Shown piece by piece: positions 30,789 through 39,862 of a stretch of 64,000 nt of DNA. The DNA lies in the NCBI RefSeq assembly GCF_014639875.1, contig NZ_BMGD01000002.1, positions 620,001 through 684,000 of the forward strand, in the 5' to 3' direction. Positions within the stretch are counted from its first letter, which is position 1. Each line of letters begins with the position of its first letter. A program made the translations under genes and the position numbers. Below the pieces are notes generated by a model, which saw only the letters and a list, made by a program, of their open reading frames with translations, made no database searches and had not been told where the DNA came from. The stretch is from Blastomonas aquatica (lineage in GTDB: Bacteria; Pseudomonadota; Alphaproteobacteria; Sphingomonadales; Sphingomonadaceae).

Positions 30789-31178
30789 ATGCCCGACTGG
30801 ATCTGGTTGCGGCAGGACGTCGTCCTCGCGCTGCATGATGAACAAATCGCCGAGCATGGCGGGCTGAGCGGAATCCGCGATCTGGCGCTGGTTGAAAGCG
30901 CGCTAGGGCGTCCGATGAACCTCGCTGCTTATGGCGAACCAGACGCAGCCAGTCTGGCCGCCGCATACGCCTTCGGACTTGCGCGCAATCGCCCGTTTGC
31001 TGATGGCAACAAGCGTACGGCAGCCGTCGTGTCGCTGACTTTCCTGCTACTGAATAACGTGGAGTTCCGGATCAGCGAGGCCGAGCTTGTCGTGATGACA
31101 CTTGCGCTCGCCGCAGGCGACCTGTCCGAAGGCGAGGTCGCCCGCTGGTTTCGCGATCACATCGTGGCAAAGGGCTAA
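30789..31178 (+). CDS. Doc-type (death-on-curing, Fic-fold) toxin with catalytic His replaced by Arg
   Basis: 129 residues. Family features are IRDLALVESALGRPMN near the N-terminus, the Fic motif region and a C-terminal LALAAGDLSEGEVARWF. The Fic motif should read HxFx(D/E)(A/G)NKR, but here it is RPFADGNKR: codon CGC (30990-30992, Arg68) replaces the expected His codon. The His is the catalytic base in P1 Doc, which phosphorylates EF-Tu, so this protein is predicted inactive or altered. The frame is otherwise intact. The stop lies 2 bases from the stop of gyrA on the opposite strand. Confidence 0.9.
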   Translation: MPDWIWLRQDVVLALHDEQIAEHGGLSGIRDLALVESALGRPMNLAAYGEPDAASLAAAYAFGLARNRPFADGNKRTAAVVSLTFLLLNNVEFRISEAELVVMTLALAAGDLSEGEVARWFRDHIVAKG

Positions 31179-31180
31179 GG

Positions 31181-33883
31181 TTACTCGGCCGTATCGGGCG
31201 CGGGCTCGGCATCGCTGGCTGCATCTTCGGCCGCTTCTTCTTCGGCGATGCGCGCGGCGCTGACGACGTGTTCGTTGTCCGAGACGTTGAACAACCGCAC
31301 ACCCGCCGAATTGCGGCCGATGACGCGCATGCTCGAGAGGCCCAGCCGGATCAGCTTGGCCTGATCGGTCACCAGCATCAGCTGATCGCTGCGATGCGCG
31401 GGGAAGCTGGCGAGAACGGGGCCGTTGCGGCTGATATTGTCGATGTTGGTGATGCCCTGGCCGCCGCGATTGGTGCGGCGATAGTCATAGGCTGACGAGA
31501 GCTTGCCATAGCCGTTGGCGCACACGGTGAGCAGGAACTGCTCGGCCTGCGCGAACTCGGAGACCCGCTCGGGCGGCAGTGTCGGTTCGGCCTCGTTGCC
31601 CTTCCAGGGAGCGGCGCGCAGGTAATTGTCGCGCTCTTCGGTCGAGGCGTCGAAGCCTGAGAGGATTGAGAGCGAGATCACCTCGTCGCCGGACTTGAGC
31701 GTCATTCCGCGCACACCGGTCGAGGTGCGGCTCTGGAACTCGCGGACATCGGTGGCGGCAAAGCGGATCGCCTTGCCCTGGCGTGTTGCGAGAAGCACGT
31801 CGTCGCCTTCGGTGAGCAGCGCAACCCCGATCAGCCGGTCATCCGATCCCTCGTCGAACCGCATAGCGATCTTGCCGTTCGAGGGAATGTTAGTGAACGC
31901 ATCCATCGAGTTGCGGCGCACCGTGCCGTTGGCGGTGGCGAACATCACGTGCAGATCCGCCCATTTCGTCTCGTCTTCGGGCAGCGGCAGCACGGTCTGG
32001 ATGGTTTCGCCCTGCGCCAGCGGCAGCAGGTTGATCATCGGGCGACCACGCGTCGCCGGGCCGCCCTCTGGCAGGCGCCACACCTTCTTGCGATAGACCT
32101 TGCCGTGGGTGGAGAAGAACAGCACCGGGGTATGCGTCGAGGTGACGAACATGCTGGTGACGGCATCCTCGTCCTTGGTTGCCATCCCCGAACGGCCCTT
32201 GCCGCCGCGCGCCTGTTCGCGGAATGCGTCGAGCGGGGTACGCTTGATATAGCCCTGCAGCGTGACGGTAACGACCATCTCCTCGCGCTCGATCAGGTCC
32301 TCGTCCTCGATGCCGTCCCACGCGGGCGCGATCACCGAAAGCCGCGGGGTGGCGAACTCGTCGCGCACCGCGATGAGCTCTTCCTTCAGCACTTCGTAAA
32401 GCTTCGCCCGATCGCCGAGGATCGCAAGATACTCCTCGATGGCCAGCGCCAGCGCCTTCAATTCGTTGCCGATCTCGTCACGGCCCAATGCGGTTAGCCG
32501 ATGCAGGCGCAAATCCAGGATCGCGCGGACCTGAAGGTCGCTCAGCTTGTACACATCGCCTTCCAGCTCGCCCTCGATCGCCTCGACCAGCTTGATGTAC
32601 TGCGCGATCTCGCCGATCGGCCATTCGCGCGCCAGCAGCGCAGCGCGTGCCTCGGCAGGGGAGATCGAACCGCGGATGATCTTGACGACCTCGTCCATGT
32701 TGGTGACCGCGACCACCAGGCCGAGCAAGATGTGGGCGCGGTCGCGCGCCTTGGCGAGCTCGTATTTGGTGCGACGGGTGATGACCTGCTCGCGGAACTG
32801 GACGAACGCCTCGATGATGTCCTTGAGGCCGAGTACCTCGGGGCGGCCGCCACGGATCGCCAGCATGTTTGCCGGGAAGCTCGACTGCGCCGGGCTGTAG
32901 CGCCAGATCTGGTTGAGCACGACCTCGGGCGAGGCATCGCGCTTGAGATCGATGACGATCCGCACGCCGAGCCGGTTGGATTCATCGCGAATGTCGCTGA
33001 CACCCTCGATCCGCGCTTCCTTGCCCTTGGCGGCTTCGGCGATGGTTTCTACGAGCGCGTTCTTGCCGACCTGATAGGGGATCGAGGTGAGCACGATCGA
33101 ACGGCGGTCACCGCGGCCTTCCTCGATGGTGTGGCGCGCGCGCATGATGATCGAGCCGCGACCCTTCTGATACGCATTGCGCGCACCCGACTGGCCCAGA
33201 ATGAGAGGTGCGGTCGGGAAATCGGGGCCGGGGATGATCTTCATCAGATCGTCGAGCTCGATCATCGGATCGGCGATCCAAGCCAGACACCCGTCGATCA
33301 CCTCGCCCAGATTGTGCGGCGGGATATTGGTCGCCATGCCCACCGCAATGCCGCCTGCTCCGTTGACCAGCAGATTGGGGAAGCGCGCGGGCAGCACTTG
33401 CGGCTCCTGACGCGAGCCGTCATAGTTGGGGATAAAATCGACAGTATCTTTTTCGATATCTTCCAGCAGCTTGAGCGCGACTTTGCTCAAACGTGCTTCG
33501 GTGTAACGCATCGATGCAGGCGCATCGGGGTCCATCGAACCGAAATTGCCCTGACCGTCGATCAGCGGCACGCGCATCGCCCAATCCTGCGACATGCGGG
33601 CGAGCGCCATGTAGATCGAGCTGTCGCCGTGCGGGTGATAGTTACCCATCACGTCACCAACGATCTTGGCGGATTTGCGATAGGGCTTGCCGGCGACGAA
33701 GCCGCCTTCATGGCTGGCGTAAAGAATGCGGCGGTGGACGGGTTTGAGGCCGTCGCGGACATCGGGCAGGGCGCGGCTGACGATGACCGACATCGCATAG
33801 TCCAGATAGCTGGACCGCATCTCGTCGACGATGTCGACGCGTTCGATTTCGGAGGGTTCCGCTGCTGCGGTCTGGTCGTTCAT
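31181..33883 (-). CDS. gyrA: DNA gyrase subunit A
   Basis: 900 residues, full length. The N-terminal winged-helix domain holds [20 protein letters not shown], the quinolone region [19 protein letters not shown] and the active-site Tyr in [10 protein letters not shown]. The C-terminal half has six beta-pinwheel repeats, including the gyrase box QARGGKG. With GyrB it introduces negative supercoils. The residue at E. coli position 87 is Met rather than Asp, and position 83 is Ser. The gene is monocistronic and converges on the Doc toxin. Confidence 0.98.
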   Translation of the reverse strand: MNDQTAAAEPSEIERVDIVDEMRSSYLDYAMSVIVSRALPDVRDGLKPVHRRILYASHEGGFVAGKPYRKSAKIVGDVMGNYHPHGDSSIYMALARMSQDWAMRVPLIDGQGNFGSMDPDAPASMRYTEARLSKVALKLLEDIEKDTVDFIPNYDGSRQEPQVLPARFPNLLVNGAGGIAVGMATNIPPHNLGEVIDGCLAWIADPMIELDDLMKIIPGPDFPTAPLILGQSGARNAYQKGRGSIIMRARHTIEEGRGDRRSIVLTSIPYQVGKNALVETIAEAAKGKEARIEGVSDIRDESNRLGVRIVIDLKRDASPEVVLNQIWRYSPAQSSFPANMLAIRGGRPEVLGLKDIIEAFVQFREQVITRRTKYELAKARDRAHILLGLVVAVTNMDEVVKIIRGSISPAEARAALLAREWPIGEIAQYIKLVEAIEGELEGDVYKLSDLQVRAILDLRLHRLTALGRDEIGNELKALALAIEEYLAILGDRAKLYEVLKEELIAVRDEFATPRLSVIAPAWDGIEDEDLIEREEMVVTVTLQGYIKRTPLDAFREQARGGKGRSGMATKDEDAVTSMFVTSTHTPVLFFSTHGKVYRKKVWRLPEGGPATRGRPMINLLPLAQGETIQTVLPLPEDETKWADLHVMFATANGTVRRNSMDAFTNIPSNGKIAMRFDEGSDDRLIGVALLTEGDDVLLATRQGKAIRFAATDVREFQSRTSTGVRGMTLKSGDEVISLSILSGFDASTEERDNYLRAAPWKGNEAEPTLPPERVSEFAQAEQFLLTVCANGYGKLSSAYDYRRTNRGGQGITNIDNISRNGPVLASFPAHRSDQLMLVTDQAKLIRLGLSSMRVIGRNSAGVRLFNVSDNEHVVSAARIAEEEAAEDAASDAEPAPDTAE

Positions 33884-34023
33884 TCCATGCGCCTTTTATG
33901 CCTTTGTGACGCTTTTGCGTCTGGCTTTGGCTCTAGGCCAGAGGGCACGAAAATGCCAGCTTTTGCGGGCTTTAAGGGCGGATTTTTCAACAACAAAATC
34001 AGGCGTTTGGGTGGCAACTGCCC

Positions 34024-34719
34024 TTATGGCTGAATGGCGGCTCCATCCCAGGCGAATATCCCACCCGAATCGGCAGGCTCGAGCCCCGCAAGCACGTCCA
34101 ACAGGCACTTTGCGCTGTACGCAGCATCGAACAGGCGACCCTCGGCGACATTGCCCTGAAACGGCTTGCTGAGGCCGGTGTCGACTGTTCCGGGGTGTAG
34201 TGCGACGCAGATGGACATGTCGTTCCGGCGCGACCATTCGATCGCGATGTTGCGGATCGTCATGTGCAGCGCGGCCTTGGCGGCACGATAGCCATACCAG
34301 CCTCCCAGCCGGTTGTCCGAAATGCTGCCAACGCGCGCTCCGATCGCGGCGAACAGGGCGGGGGATTTGCGCGGCATCAGCGGCACGAAATGCTTGGCGA
34401 CCAGCGCGGGGCCGATGGTGTTCACCGCGAAATTGCGCGCCATCCAGGCGGGGTCGATGTCCTTGAGGCTCTTTTCGGGGCCTTTCGCGTCGGCGTGCAG
34501 CAGGCCGGTGGCACAGATTACCCGGGTGGGCACCAGGCCTTGGCTGCTAACATAGTGCGCAGCTGCCACGATGCTGGGCTCGTTTTCCAGATCAATATGC
34601 GCATCGCCGGTGAAGCTTCGTGCCAAAGCGATCACCTTCGCGCCGCGGGCTTGGGCCTCGCGCGCCATCGCCGCGCCAATGCCACCCGACGCGCCGATGA
34701 TCACCGTGCAATCGGTCAT
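34024..34719 (-). CDS. Short-chain dehydrogenase/reductase (C-factor-like)
   Basis: 231 residues. The nucleotide-binding motif GASGGIGAAMA is at residues 9-19, NTIGP in the middle and the YGYRAAKAALHM catalytic Tyr-x3-Lys motif at about residue 143. The substrate cannot be told from sequence; C-factor-like SDRs are often uncharacterised. The ATG overlaps the TGA of yaaA (ATGA), so the two genes are cotranslated. Confidence 0.9.
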   Translation of the reverse strand: MTDCTVIIGASGGIGAAMAREAQARGAKVIALARSFTGDAHIDLENEPSIVAAAHYVSSQGLVPTRVICATGLLHADAKGPEKSLKDIDPAWMARNFAVNTIGPALVAKHFVPLMPRKSPALFAAIGARVGSISDNRLGGWYGYRAAKAALHMTIRNIAIEWSRRNDMSICVALHPGTVDTGLSKPFQGNVAEGRLFDAAYSAKCLLDVLAGLEPADSGGIFAWDGAAIQP

Positions 34720-35474
34720 GCGCGAATGAACCGCAAGGTCGTATCATCGCTGGCGTCCGCATCGTAGCGATAGCCATCGCTGTCGAAACCCTTGAGCGCT
34801 GCAGGGTCGGTATGGCGATGTTCGCACAGGAACCGCGCGGCCATGCCACGCGCGCGCTTGGCCTCGAAGCTGATGAAGCGAGGACCATTTGGTCCCTGTT
34901 GGCGGAAATCTGCGGTGATCACCCGCAGGCCACGCTTTTTCAGGCCCTTGTCGGCTGCGGCAAAATACTCCTGGCTGGCAAGATTTATCACCGTGTCGCC
35001 GCCGGTGGAGCCAAGGTCCTCTGCAATTGCCTCAGCGATACGGTCGCCCCAGAACGCCACAAGCGAGGTATGTCGCGGCGCCCAGCGCGTGCCCATTTCA
35101 AGCCGGTAGGGTCGCATGTTGTCAAAGGGTCTCAGCAAGCCGTACAGTCCCGACAGGATCCGCAAGTGCGTCTGCGCATATTCGAGCGCCGGCTCTTCGA
35201 GTGTGCGGGCGGCCAGGCCCGAATAAACATCACCATTGAAAGCGAAGGCGGCCGGGCGTTCGGGCTGATCGTGAAAACCCCGATATCGGCCATAATTGAG
35301 GTCGATCAGCGCATCGGAGACCGGCATGATCTGTTTCAACCGGGCTTTTGATAGCCGCGCCGCAGATGTAACAAGGCGGTCCGTCTCGGTCGGGAAACGC
35401 AGTGGGCTGGGCTCCACAGCGGGCGCAGGCGAATCGAAATCGAGGGACTTGGCGGGCGACAACAGGATTATCAT
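34716..35474 (-). CDS. yaaA: YaaA family peroxide-stress protein (DUF328)
   Basis: 252 residues. The N-terminus MIILLSPAKSLDFDSPAP and motifs LYGLLRPFDNMRPYRLEMGT, INLASQEYF and FEAKRARGMAARF define the YaaA/DUF328 family. E. coli YaaA lowers intracellular free iron and protects DNA during H2O2 stress and has a DNA-binding helix-hairpin-helix-type fold. It is the first gene of a two-gene unit with the SDR. Confidence 0.95.
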   Translation of the reverse strand: MIILLSPAKSLDFDSPAPAVEPSPLRFPTETDRLVTSAARLSKARLKQIMPVSDALIDLNYGRYRGFHDQPERPAAFAFNGDVYSGLAARTLEEPALEYAQTHLRILSGLYGLLRPFDNMRPYRLEMGTRWAPRHTSLVAFWGDRIAEAIAEDLGSTGGDTVINLASQEYFAAADKGLKKRGLRVITADFRQQGPNGPRFISFEAKRARGMAARFLCEHRHTDPAALKGFDSDGYRYDADASDDTTLRFIRA

Positions 35475-35669
35475 AGGTGGTTGCGCATAGCCGAGCGGCC
35501 GATGCCATGCAAAGGCGCAGTCGGGGCATGGTCTCCCTTTTTACACCGGAACCGCAAAGCCCGGTTGTTCGTTTCTGCCATAGTCATTAAGGACGGCTTC
35601 ATCAGCCGACCGCCAAACGGTCGTAACAGCCGGCGATTTCAAGGCCGGAATTTTAGTTCGGAGGATACC

Positions 35670-37004
35670 ATGCGTCGCATTTCCCGTTTCCCCATGGCCC
35701 TGGTGCTGGCGCTGGCCGCTACCACTGCGGTCTCGCTGGCTCTCCCTGTCGATGCCGCTTATGCCCAGAAAAAGTCCAAGAAGGGCAAGGACGAAGCCCC
35801 GCAGTTGGAGCTGAGCCCGGCATTCCGCACGCCATTCAGCGAATCGCAGACCGCGTTCGGCGCCAATGATTTCGCAACCGCCGAGGCTAAGCTGAACGAA
35901 GCGGCTGCGGTGGCGGCAAGCCCCGACGAAAAATACCTCACCGCCAAAATGACGCTGCAGATCGGCCTGAAGACCGAGAATGAAGCCATGCAGACCAAAG
36001 GCATCGAGGATGCCTTGGCCAGCGGCAAAGCGACCGCAGCCGAAACCCAGACCTTCAACAGCTTCATCGGCGAACGTGCATTGGTTGCCAAGGATTTTGG
36101 TCGCGCACGTACGCATCTGACCGCCGCAGTCGAAGGTGGACAGAACAATCCGGTGAACCTCTTCCAGTTGGCTGAGGCGCACTTTGGCGAGGCAATCGAA
36201 AAGTCGGGTGGGCGCAGCATCGACGCCGCCAATTCCCCGCTTGCGGCGCAGGGGCTGCCGTATCTTCAACGCGCGGTGGAAGCGCAGTTGGCAGGCGACA
36301 AGCAATATGCGCCCAGTTGGGCCAAGCGCGGTTTTCAGATCGCACGCGCGACCAAGACCGATAGCGCGGTTTGGGCGCAATTGTTGATGCGGGCGGATAC
36401 CGGCAACGGCGCATGGAACGAAGTCGTTCGCGCCATGCAAAGCGACAACAGGGGCTTCACCACCGAACAGAGCCTGGATGCGATGCGGTTGCTGCGCATG
36501 GCTGGCGGCCTGTCGAGCGCCAACGACTACCGTGAGTATATCGAATCGGCAGGCGCAGCGCGTCGTCCGACCGAGGTTCTCGCGCTGATCGAGGAAGGCA
36601 AGGCTGCTGGCGTCATTTCGTCCAGCGACGCGTACTTCAAAGAGCAGGCGACCTTGGCCGGTAACAGCCGCGCCGAATATGTCGCCACATTGCCCGATTC
36701 GGTTCGCGATTCGCGCGGCAAGGCTACAGCGACGGTAACGCTCGCAACCGCCGATGCGCTGCTTGCCAACAAGCAGTATGCCGAGGCCGAGGAACTCGCA
36801 GCACTTGCGCTCACCAAAAATGTCGAGGACAAGGAGCGCGCGATGATGGTCCAGGCGATCTCGCAGGTCGCCCAGGGCAAATATGAGCCTGCGCGTCAGA
36901 CCCTCGGCGGCGTTACCGGTGCTCGCGCTCCGATCGCCCAGCTTTGGACGGTGTACATCGATCAGAAGTCTGGCGGAGGCGCTGCAGCAGCCCCGGCTGC
37001 CTGA
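35670..37004 (+). CDS. Exported TPR-like repeat protein of unknown role
   Basis: 444 residues from ATG 35670, which has a strong GGAGG 9 bases before it; the frame upstream to 35481 is not used. A signal peptide (MRRISRFPMALVLALAATTA...AYAQ) is followed by a Lys-rich start and Ala-rich helical repeats through to the C-terminus. These include FGANDFATAEAKLNEAAAVA, KQYAEAEELAALALTK and QGKYEPARQTLGGV, which are TPR-like. No catalytic motif is seen. It likely acts as a periplasmic scaffold; substrate unknown. A perfect hairpin terminator follows. Confidence 0.8.
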   Translation: MRRISRFPMALVLALAATTAVSLALPVDAAYAQKKSKKGKDEAPQLELSPAFRTPFSESQTAFGANDFATAEAKLNEAAAVAASPDEKYLTAKMTLQIGLKTENEAMQTKGIEDALASGKATAAETQTFNSFIGERALVAKDFGRARTHLTAAVEGGQNNPVNLFQLAEAHFGEAIEKSGGRSIDAANSPLAAQGLPYLQRAVEAQLAGDKQYAPSWAKRGFQIARATKTDSAVWAQLLMRADTGNGAWNEVVRAMQSDNRGFTTEQSLDAMRLLRMAGGLSSANDYREYIESAGAARRPTEVLALIEEGKAAGVISSSDAYFKEQATLAGNSRAEYVATLPDSVRDSRGKATATVTLATADALLANKQYAEAEELAALALTKNVEDKERAMMVQAISQVAQGKYEPARQTLGGVTGARAPIAQLWTVYIDQKSGGGAAAAPAA

Positions 37005-37029
37005 CCTAGAGCTTATCTCATGGAAAATG

Positions 37030-37060
37030 GGCGGGGCTGGAGATATCCAGCCCCGCCTAT
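37030..37060. terminator. Rho-independent terminator between the TPR gene and the Lrp-type gene
   Basis: A perfect 11-bp stem, GGCGGGGCTGG (37030-37040) with CCAGCCCCGCC (37047-37057), has a 6-base loop and the T-rich tail TATTTCTT on the plus side. The minus side has CATTTTCC. It can serve both converging genes. Confidence 0.88.
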
Positions 37061-37079
37061 TTCTTATTGGGTATGGCGG

Positions 37080-37547
37080 TTACTCGTCGAGCGGGACGCC
37101 AGGCTTCTGTTTCGATGTCCGGATCGTCAACGACGTTTTGACGCTGGCGACGTTTGCTGCCGGTGTCAGCTTGGAGGTCAGGAAAGCTTGAAACTCCTGA
37201 AGGTCGCGCGCCACGATCTTGAGGATGAAGTCGATTTCACCATTCAACATGTGGCATTCGCGCACCTCGGCGAGCGTGCTGACATGGTCTTCGAATGCCT
37301 TGAGGTCACTTTCTGCCTGGCTTTTCAGGCTGACCATAGCAAACACCGTAATCGCAAAGCCGAGCTTTTGTGGGTCTAAATCCGCATGATAACCGCGGAT
37401 GATCCCGGCATCCTCCAACGCGCGCACCCGGCGCAGGCAGGGCGGCGCGGTCAGCCCCACGCGGCTGGCCAGTTCGACATTGGTGATACGCCCCTCGTCC
37501 TGCAGCTTGGTCAACAATTGCCGGTCGATTTGGTCCAGACTTGACAC
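37080..37547 (-). CDS. Lrp/AsnC-family transcriptional regulator
   Basis: 155 residues from a GTG at 37547, preceded by AGGGGA; this matches the family's length, whereas the full open frame (to 37745) would add an unrelated extension. The N-terminal HTH is LDQIDRQLLTKLQDEGRITN and VELASRVGLTAPPCLRRVRA. The C-terminal RAM domain (VFAMVSLKSQAE, VRECHMLNGEIDFILKIVA) binds amino-acid effectors. The target is not given by context: a histidine kinase is transcribed divergently. Confidence 0.94.
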   Translation of the reverse strand: MSSLDQIDRQLLTKLQDEGRITNVELASRVGLTAPPCLRRVRALEDAGIIRGYHADLDPQKLGFAITVFAMVSLKSQAESDLKAFEDHVSTLAEVRECHMLNGEIDFILKIVARDLQEFQAFLTSKLTPAANVASVKTSLTIRTSKQKPGVPLDE

Positions 37548-37839
37548 ACTTGATCCCCTGTCATGCCGTGGATCCATTCGCAGCTGCCGTTGAATCGAGG
37601 CAAATGCGCGGAACCAGCGGGAAAACCGACCCTTGCAGAAATTTTCCGCAACAAGTCGAAGCCCACCTATAATATAATTGTGCGGTAACGCAATTGTCCC
37701 ACATTGCGACGTAGCAAAAACCCTACTTCCGTCGGGCACCCGCACTGGCTATCCCTATGGCCCGAGCGTTGATACAGGCAAGTAACGCCGGTGCCCGTTC
37801 GGGCTCTATCTTCAATCCGCCCGAGGACTTCTGGACGCT

Positions 37840-39783
37840 ATGCACTTCGATGATCGCCTGAGCACGGTTCTCGCTGGTGCAGTTCCCGCCGGAACCGGCG
37901 CGGTCGCGCAATATCGGCAGCTGGTCGACATTCTGGGCCAGATCGGCGGCGCTGCGGTGGACGAGCGGCACGCGCCTGCCTTAGCGCGTATTCATATGCT
38001 GCGCAGCGCGATCGACGACTCCGACCGGCTTTCGACGATACAGTGTCTGTCGGGGCGGTTAGTGTCTCCTGTGCTGGTGCAATATCTGGCGTCGGAAACA
38101 CCCGCTGTGGCCAGCGCTGCCATCCGGGCGGCGCGGCTTGATGACGACCAATGGGCGGCGCTGGTGCCAGCCCTTCCCACGCGGGCGCGCGGGTTTCTGC
38201 GGCATCGAAGGGACCTTGGGCCCCGGACGCGCCGGTTGCTCGAGCAACTGGGTCTTTACGACACTGCGCTTCCAGACGGAGCACGCCACGCCGAAGTGAT
38301 CGCCGAGCCGGTCGCATTGCCCCCTCCGCAGCCCCTGGCTGAGGTCAATGAATCAGGTGCAGTCCTCGCCCGGCAAGCCGATGCGGCCGCACCGGTAATC
38401 GCCAGCGAGCCAGCCGAGGATCATCCTGGCGACGTTAGCGTGATTGATGCAGCCGTTGCTGAAGTCGGTGGCCCGCAAAGCATCGGCGACATCGTCAAGC
38501 GCATTGAGGCATTGCAGGAAGTGCGCTTCAAGCAGGCGCTCGAAGATCGGCCGGTTCCCGCCGTTCAGGACTGGAATCGTCTGGGTGCGGCTTTGGGGCA
38601 AGATGAACGGGACGCCGCAGATCAGCAATTAGCAGATCAAAATGATGATACAGGTCGGGACGATTCACCTCGTGATCGCGTGCCGGAAACCGCGAAGATT
38701 GCCTCGGTTGATGCCGCCGCCGCCCCGACCATCGAAGAGCCAAAGGCCCCAGCGCACGAGCATTTCCGGTTTGCCACCGGGGTCGATGGTGCAGTGTCCG
38801 GTGCAACCGGCGTTGCGCTGGGAGCGGTTTACGGACTTTCGCTTGCGCTTCCTGCGATGGCTGGCTTTCGCGGGGTCGATGCCTCGGTCGCGACCGCCTT
38901 CAGCCGCCGCATGCCGGTGCGCGGGGGCCGCGCCAATCTGGGCAATGCAGCCGGCCTCTCGGGCGAATGGCGGATCGATGCCGACCCTGCGTTCGACCGC
39001 GCCACCGGTCGTTTCATCGGATACAACGGTGTCATGCGCCGTCCGATGGCGTGGGAAAGCGCCGGTCCGCAAGAGGACAGCGCTATGCTCTCTGGGCGCG
39101 ATGGTCTGCGCCAGATCGTTCATGAACTGCGCACCCCGCTCAACGCGATCATGGGATTTTCCGAAATCATCGAGCAGCAATTGTTCGGCCCGGTCACTGC
39201 AGAGTACCGCGACATGGCGCTTCGCATCCGCCAGGATGCACGGCAGCTGCTGAGCGGGTTCGACGATCTGGACACCGCGCTTCGCCTTGACCGCAACGCG
39301 ATCGATGACCCTGCAGGACATGTTTCGCTGGATGACGTGATTGAACGTTTGAGGGGACGGGTGCAGCCGTTGCTGGACCAGTCGGGTGCCCAGCTCACGC
39401 TTGGCGCTACCCCCACAGGAAGCGTGGTCACGATGTCACCACAAGCGATTGACCGTATCGTCCCCCGCCTGGCGGGTGCCCTGATCGGCAGCTGTGCGCC
39501 AGGCGAGACTCTCCACCTGTCGTTCACCAAGCGGGCAGAAGCGATCGAGCTGAGCTTTGGTCGTCCGCTGTCGCTCGCGGGGATGGATGAGGACGGTTTG
39601 TTCGATGTCGATCGGTCCGGGGCCGGGCAGGGCGATGGCGGTCCGTTGCTGGGTCTGGGTTTTTGTCTGCGTCTGGTGCGAAACCTGCTGGCGGCGCAGG
39701 GCGGCGAACTGTCAATCGACGCCCATGCTCTGCGCTTGACCTTGCCATGCGCCGGGATTAGCGCAGAAGCGGTGCGATCCTAA
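37840..39783 (+). CDS. Atypical histidine kinase with DUF2336-like N-terminus and degenerate ATPase domain
   Basis: 647 residues. Residues 1-150 are alpha-helical, with a stretch SPVLVQYLASETPAVASAAI that resembles DUF2336. A long acidic linker (about 155-300) and a weak PAS-like segment (GEWRIDADPAFDRATGRFIG) follow. The HisKA H-box is intact, His428 in HELRTPLNAIMGF. The HATPase region has a recognisable G2-like end (LLGLGFCLRLVRNLLAAQGG), but the N-box Asn is absent (AIDRIVPRLAGALIGSC) and no DxGxG is seen. No membrane segment and no partner response regulator are nearby. Kinase activity is doubtful; a phosphotransfer or sensing role is possible. Confidence 0.75.
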   Translation: MHFDDRLSTVLAGAVPAGTGAVAQYRQLVDILGQIGGAAVDERHAPALARIHMLRSAIDDSDRLSTIQCLSGRLVSPVLVQYLASETPAVASAAIRAARLDDDQWAALVPALPTRARGFLRHRRDLGPRTRRLLEQLGLYDTALPDGARHAEVIAEPVALPPPQPLAEVNESGAVLARQADAAAPVIASEPAEDHPGDVSVIDAAVAEVGGPQSIGDIVKRIEALQEVRFKQALEDRPVPAVQDWNRLGAALGQDERDAADQQLADQNDDTGRDDSPRDRVPETAKIASVDAAAAPTIEEPKAPAHEHFRFATGVDGAVSGATGVALGAVYGLSLALPAMAGFRGVDASVATAFSRRMPVRGGRANLGNAAGLSGEWRIDADPAFDRATGRFIGYNGVMRRPMAWESAGPQEDSAMLSGRDGLRQIVHELRTPLNAIMGFSEIIEQQLFGPVTAEYRDMALRIRQDARQLLSGFDDLDTALRLDRNAIDDPAGHVSLDDVIERLRGRVQPLLDQSGAQLTLGATPTGSVVTMSPQAIDRIVPRLAGALIGSCAPGETLHLSFTKRAEAIELSFGRPLSLAGMDEDGLFDVDRSGAGQGDGGPLLGLGFCLRLVRNLLAAQGGELSIDAHALRLTLPCAGISAEAVRS

Positions 39784-39862
39784 GCTGTCCGAGCGCAGGC
39801 GGGCCTAGGGCTTGGGGGCACCGGCTGGCAGACTGCGACCCCGTACAACCAAGGCGGCGTGA

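Noticed and set aside
31181-33883. Interaction of the neighbouring toxin with gyrase
   Set aside because: Doc-type toxins act on EF-Tu, not gyrase; adjacency alone does not support it.
32501-34033. 510-codon plus-strand frame antisense to gyrA
   Set aside because: It runs through gyrA and its upstream region with no recognisable domain and is a codon-bias shadow.
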